A stretch of 13,593 nucleotides of DNA from an uncultured Bacillota bacterium. Its GTDB lineage: Bacteria > Bacillota > Clostridia > Tissierellales > Tissierellaceae. Numbering within the stretch: position 1 is the first letter of the stretch; each line of letters begins with the position of its first letter. Where the stretch lies: positions 1 to 13,593 of the forward strand of contig CALGAG010000054.1 in NCBI GenBank assembly GCA_937951995.1, given 5' to 3'. The translations under genes were made by a program, and so were the position numbers. This document shows positions 13,487 through 13,593 of the stretch, piece by piece. The notes beneath the pieces were generated by a model. It made no database searches, was not told the origin of the DNA, and saw only the letters and a program-made list of their open reading frames with translations.

Positions 13487-13593
13487 TTATACCATAAAAG
13501 CCTTCCTATGATTCACATAATCACTCTTGGCATTGTCAATTACGGGCAATAATCGTGACAAAATCTTGCCAAGGAATAGACCACTTGCTATAA
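13487..13593 (-). CDS. probable 3' end of an unidentified gene (cut by right edge)
   Basis: One minus-strand frame is open from the window edge to TAA at 13489-13487 (34 codons), reading IASGLFLGKILSRLLPVIDN and ending YVNHRKAFMV. It has a hydrophobic stretch and a basic tail, as at the C-terminus of a membrane protein. The short gap to the next gene, with no clear promoter in it, supports an operon. The length is too short to exclude chance. Confidence 0.4.
   Translation of the reverse strand, partial: IASGLFLGKILSRLLPVIDNAKSDYVNHRKAFMV

Overview
The window looks like chromosomal DNA of an anaerobic, spore-former-type Bacillota (Clostridia in the broad sense; the exact order cannot be fixed from this sequence). 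The reasons are moderate-to-low G+C, strong AGGAGG-type ribosome binding sites, TTG and GTG starts, a sigma-54 activator next to a cysteine desulfidase, LacI-type operators, and two genes that make sense only if UGA is read as selenocysteine. The second point implies a Sec-decoding genome, although no selA/B/C/D gene lies in the window.

Layout, left to right. (1) Positions 1-5790, minus strand: a maltodextrin uptake and breakdown cluster. In transcription order it is malQ (4-alpha-glucanotransferase), glgP/malP (alpha-glucan phosphorylase), a MalE-like lipoprotein, and the start of an unidentified membrane protein cut by the window edge. Two near-identical operator-like sites sit at the same distance from the -10 boxes in front of malQ and malE. 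Hairpins separate the transporter part from the enzyme part. (2) Positions 5787-6757, minus: a two-domain rhodanese/3-mercaptopyruvate sulfurtransferase. (3) Positions 6774-8027, minus: a baeRF/eRF1-Pelota-like protein (putative ribosome-associated factor of the Balon type) with an elaborate upstream region. (4) Positions 8064-8457, plus: a small MerT-like mercuric ion transporter whose Cys-Cys pair is Cys-UGA, i.e. a predicted selenoprotein. (5) Positions 8461-11737: a divergent cysteine-catabolism module, made of the sigma-54-dependent regulator CdsR (minus), three copies of a 16-bp palindrome, a textbook -24/-12 promoter, and the [4Fe-4S] L-cysteine desulfidase CdsB (plus). (6) Positions 11715-13061, minus: a membrane-anchored J-domain protein followed by an O6-alkylguanine-DNA alkyltransferase whose catalytic Cys codon is UGA, a second predicted selenoprotein, with a consensus sigma-A promoter in front of the pair. 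(7) Positions 13137-13593, minus: a small hypothetical protein and the probable 3' end of another gene.

The main discovery is the pair of selenoproteins. In each, the UGA falls exactly on the functional cysteine, homology continues in frame past the UGA, and a compact hairpin with a 7-nt loop beginning UGG follows 20-25 nt later. Conventional gene calling would leave the alkyltransferase cut at its catalytic residue and the MerT-like protein without its metal-binding helix.

No tRNA, rRNA, CRISPR array, transposase or phage gene was seen.
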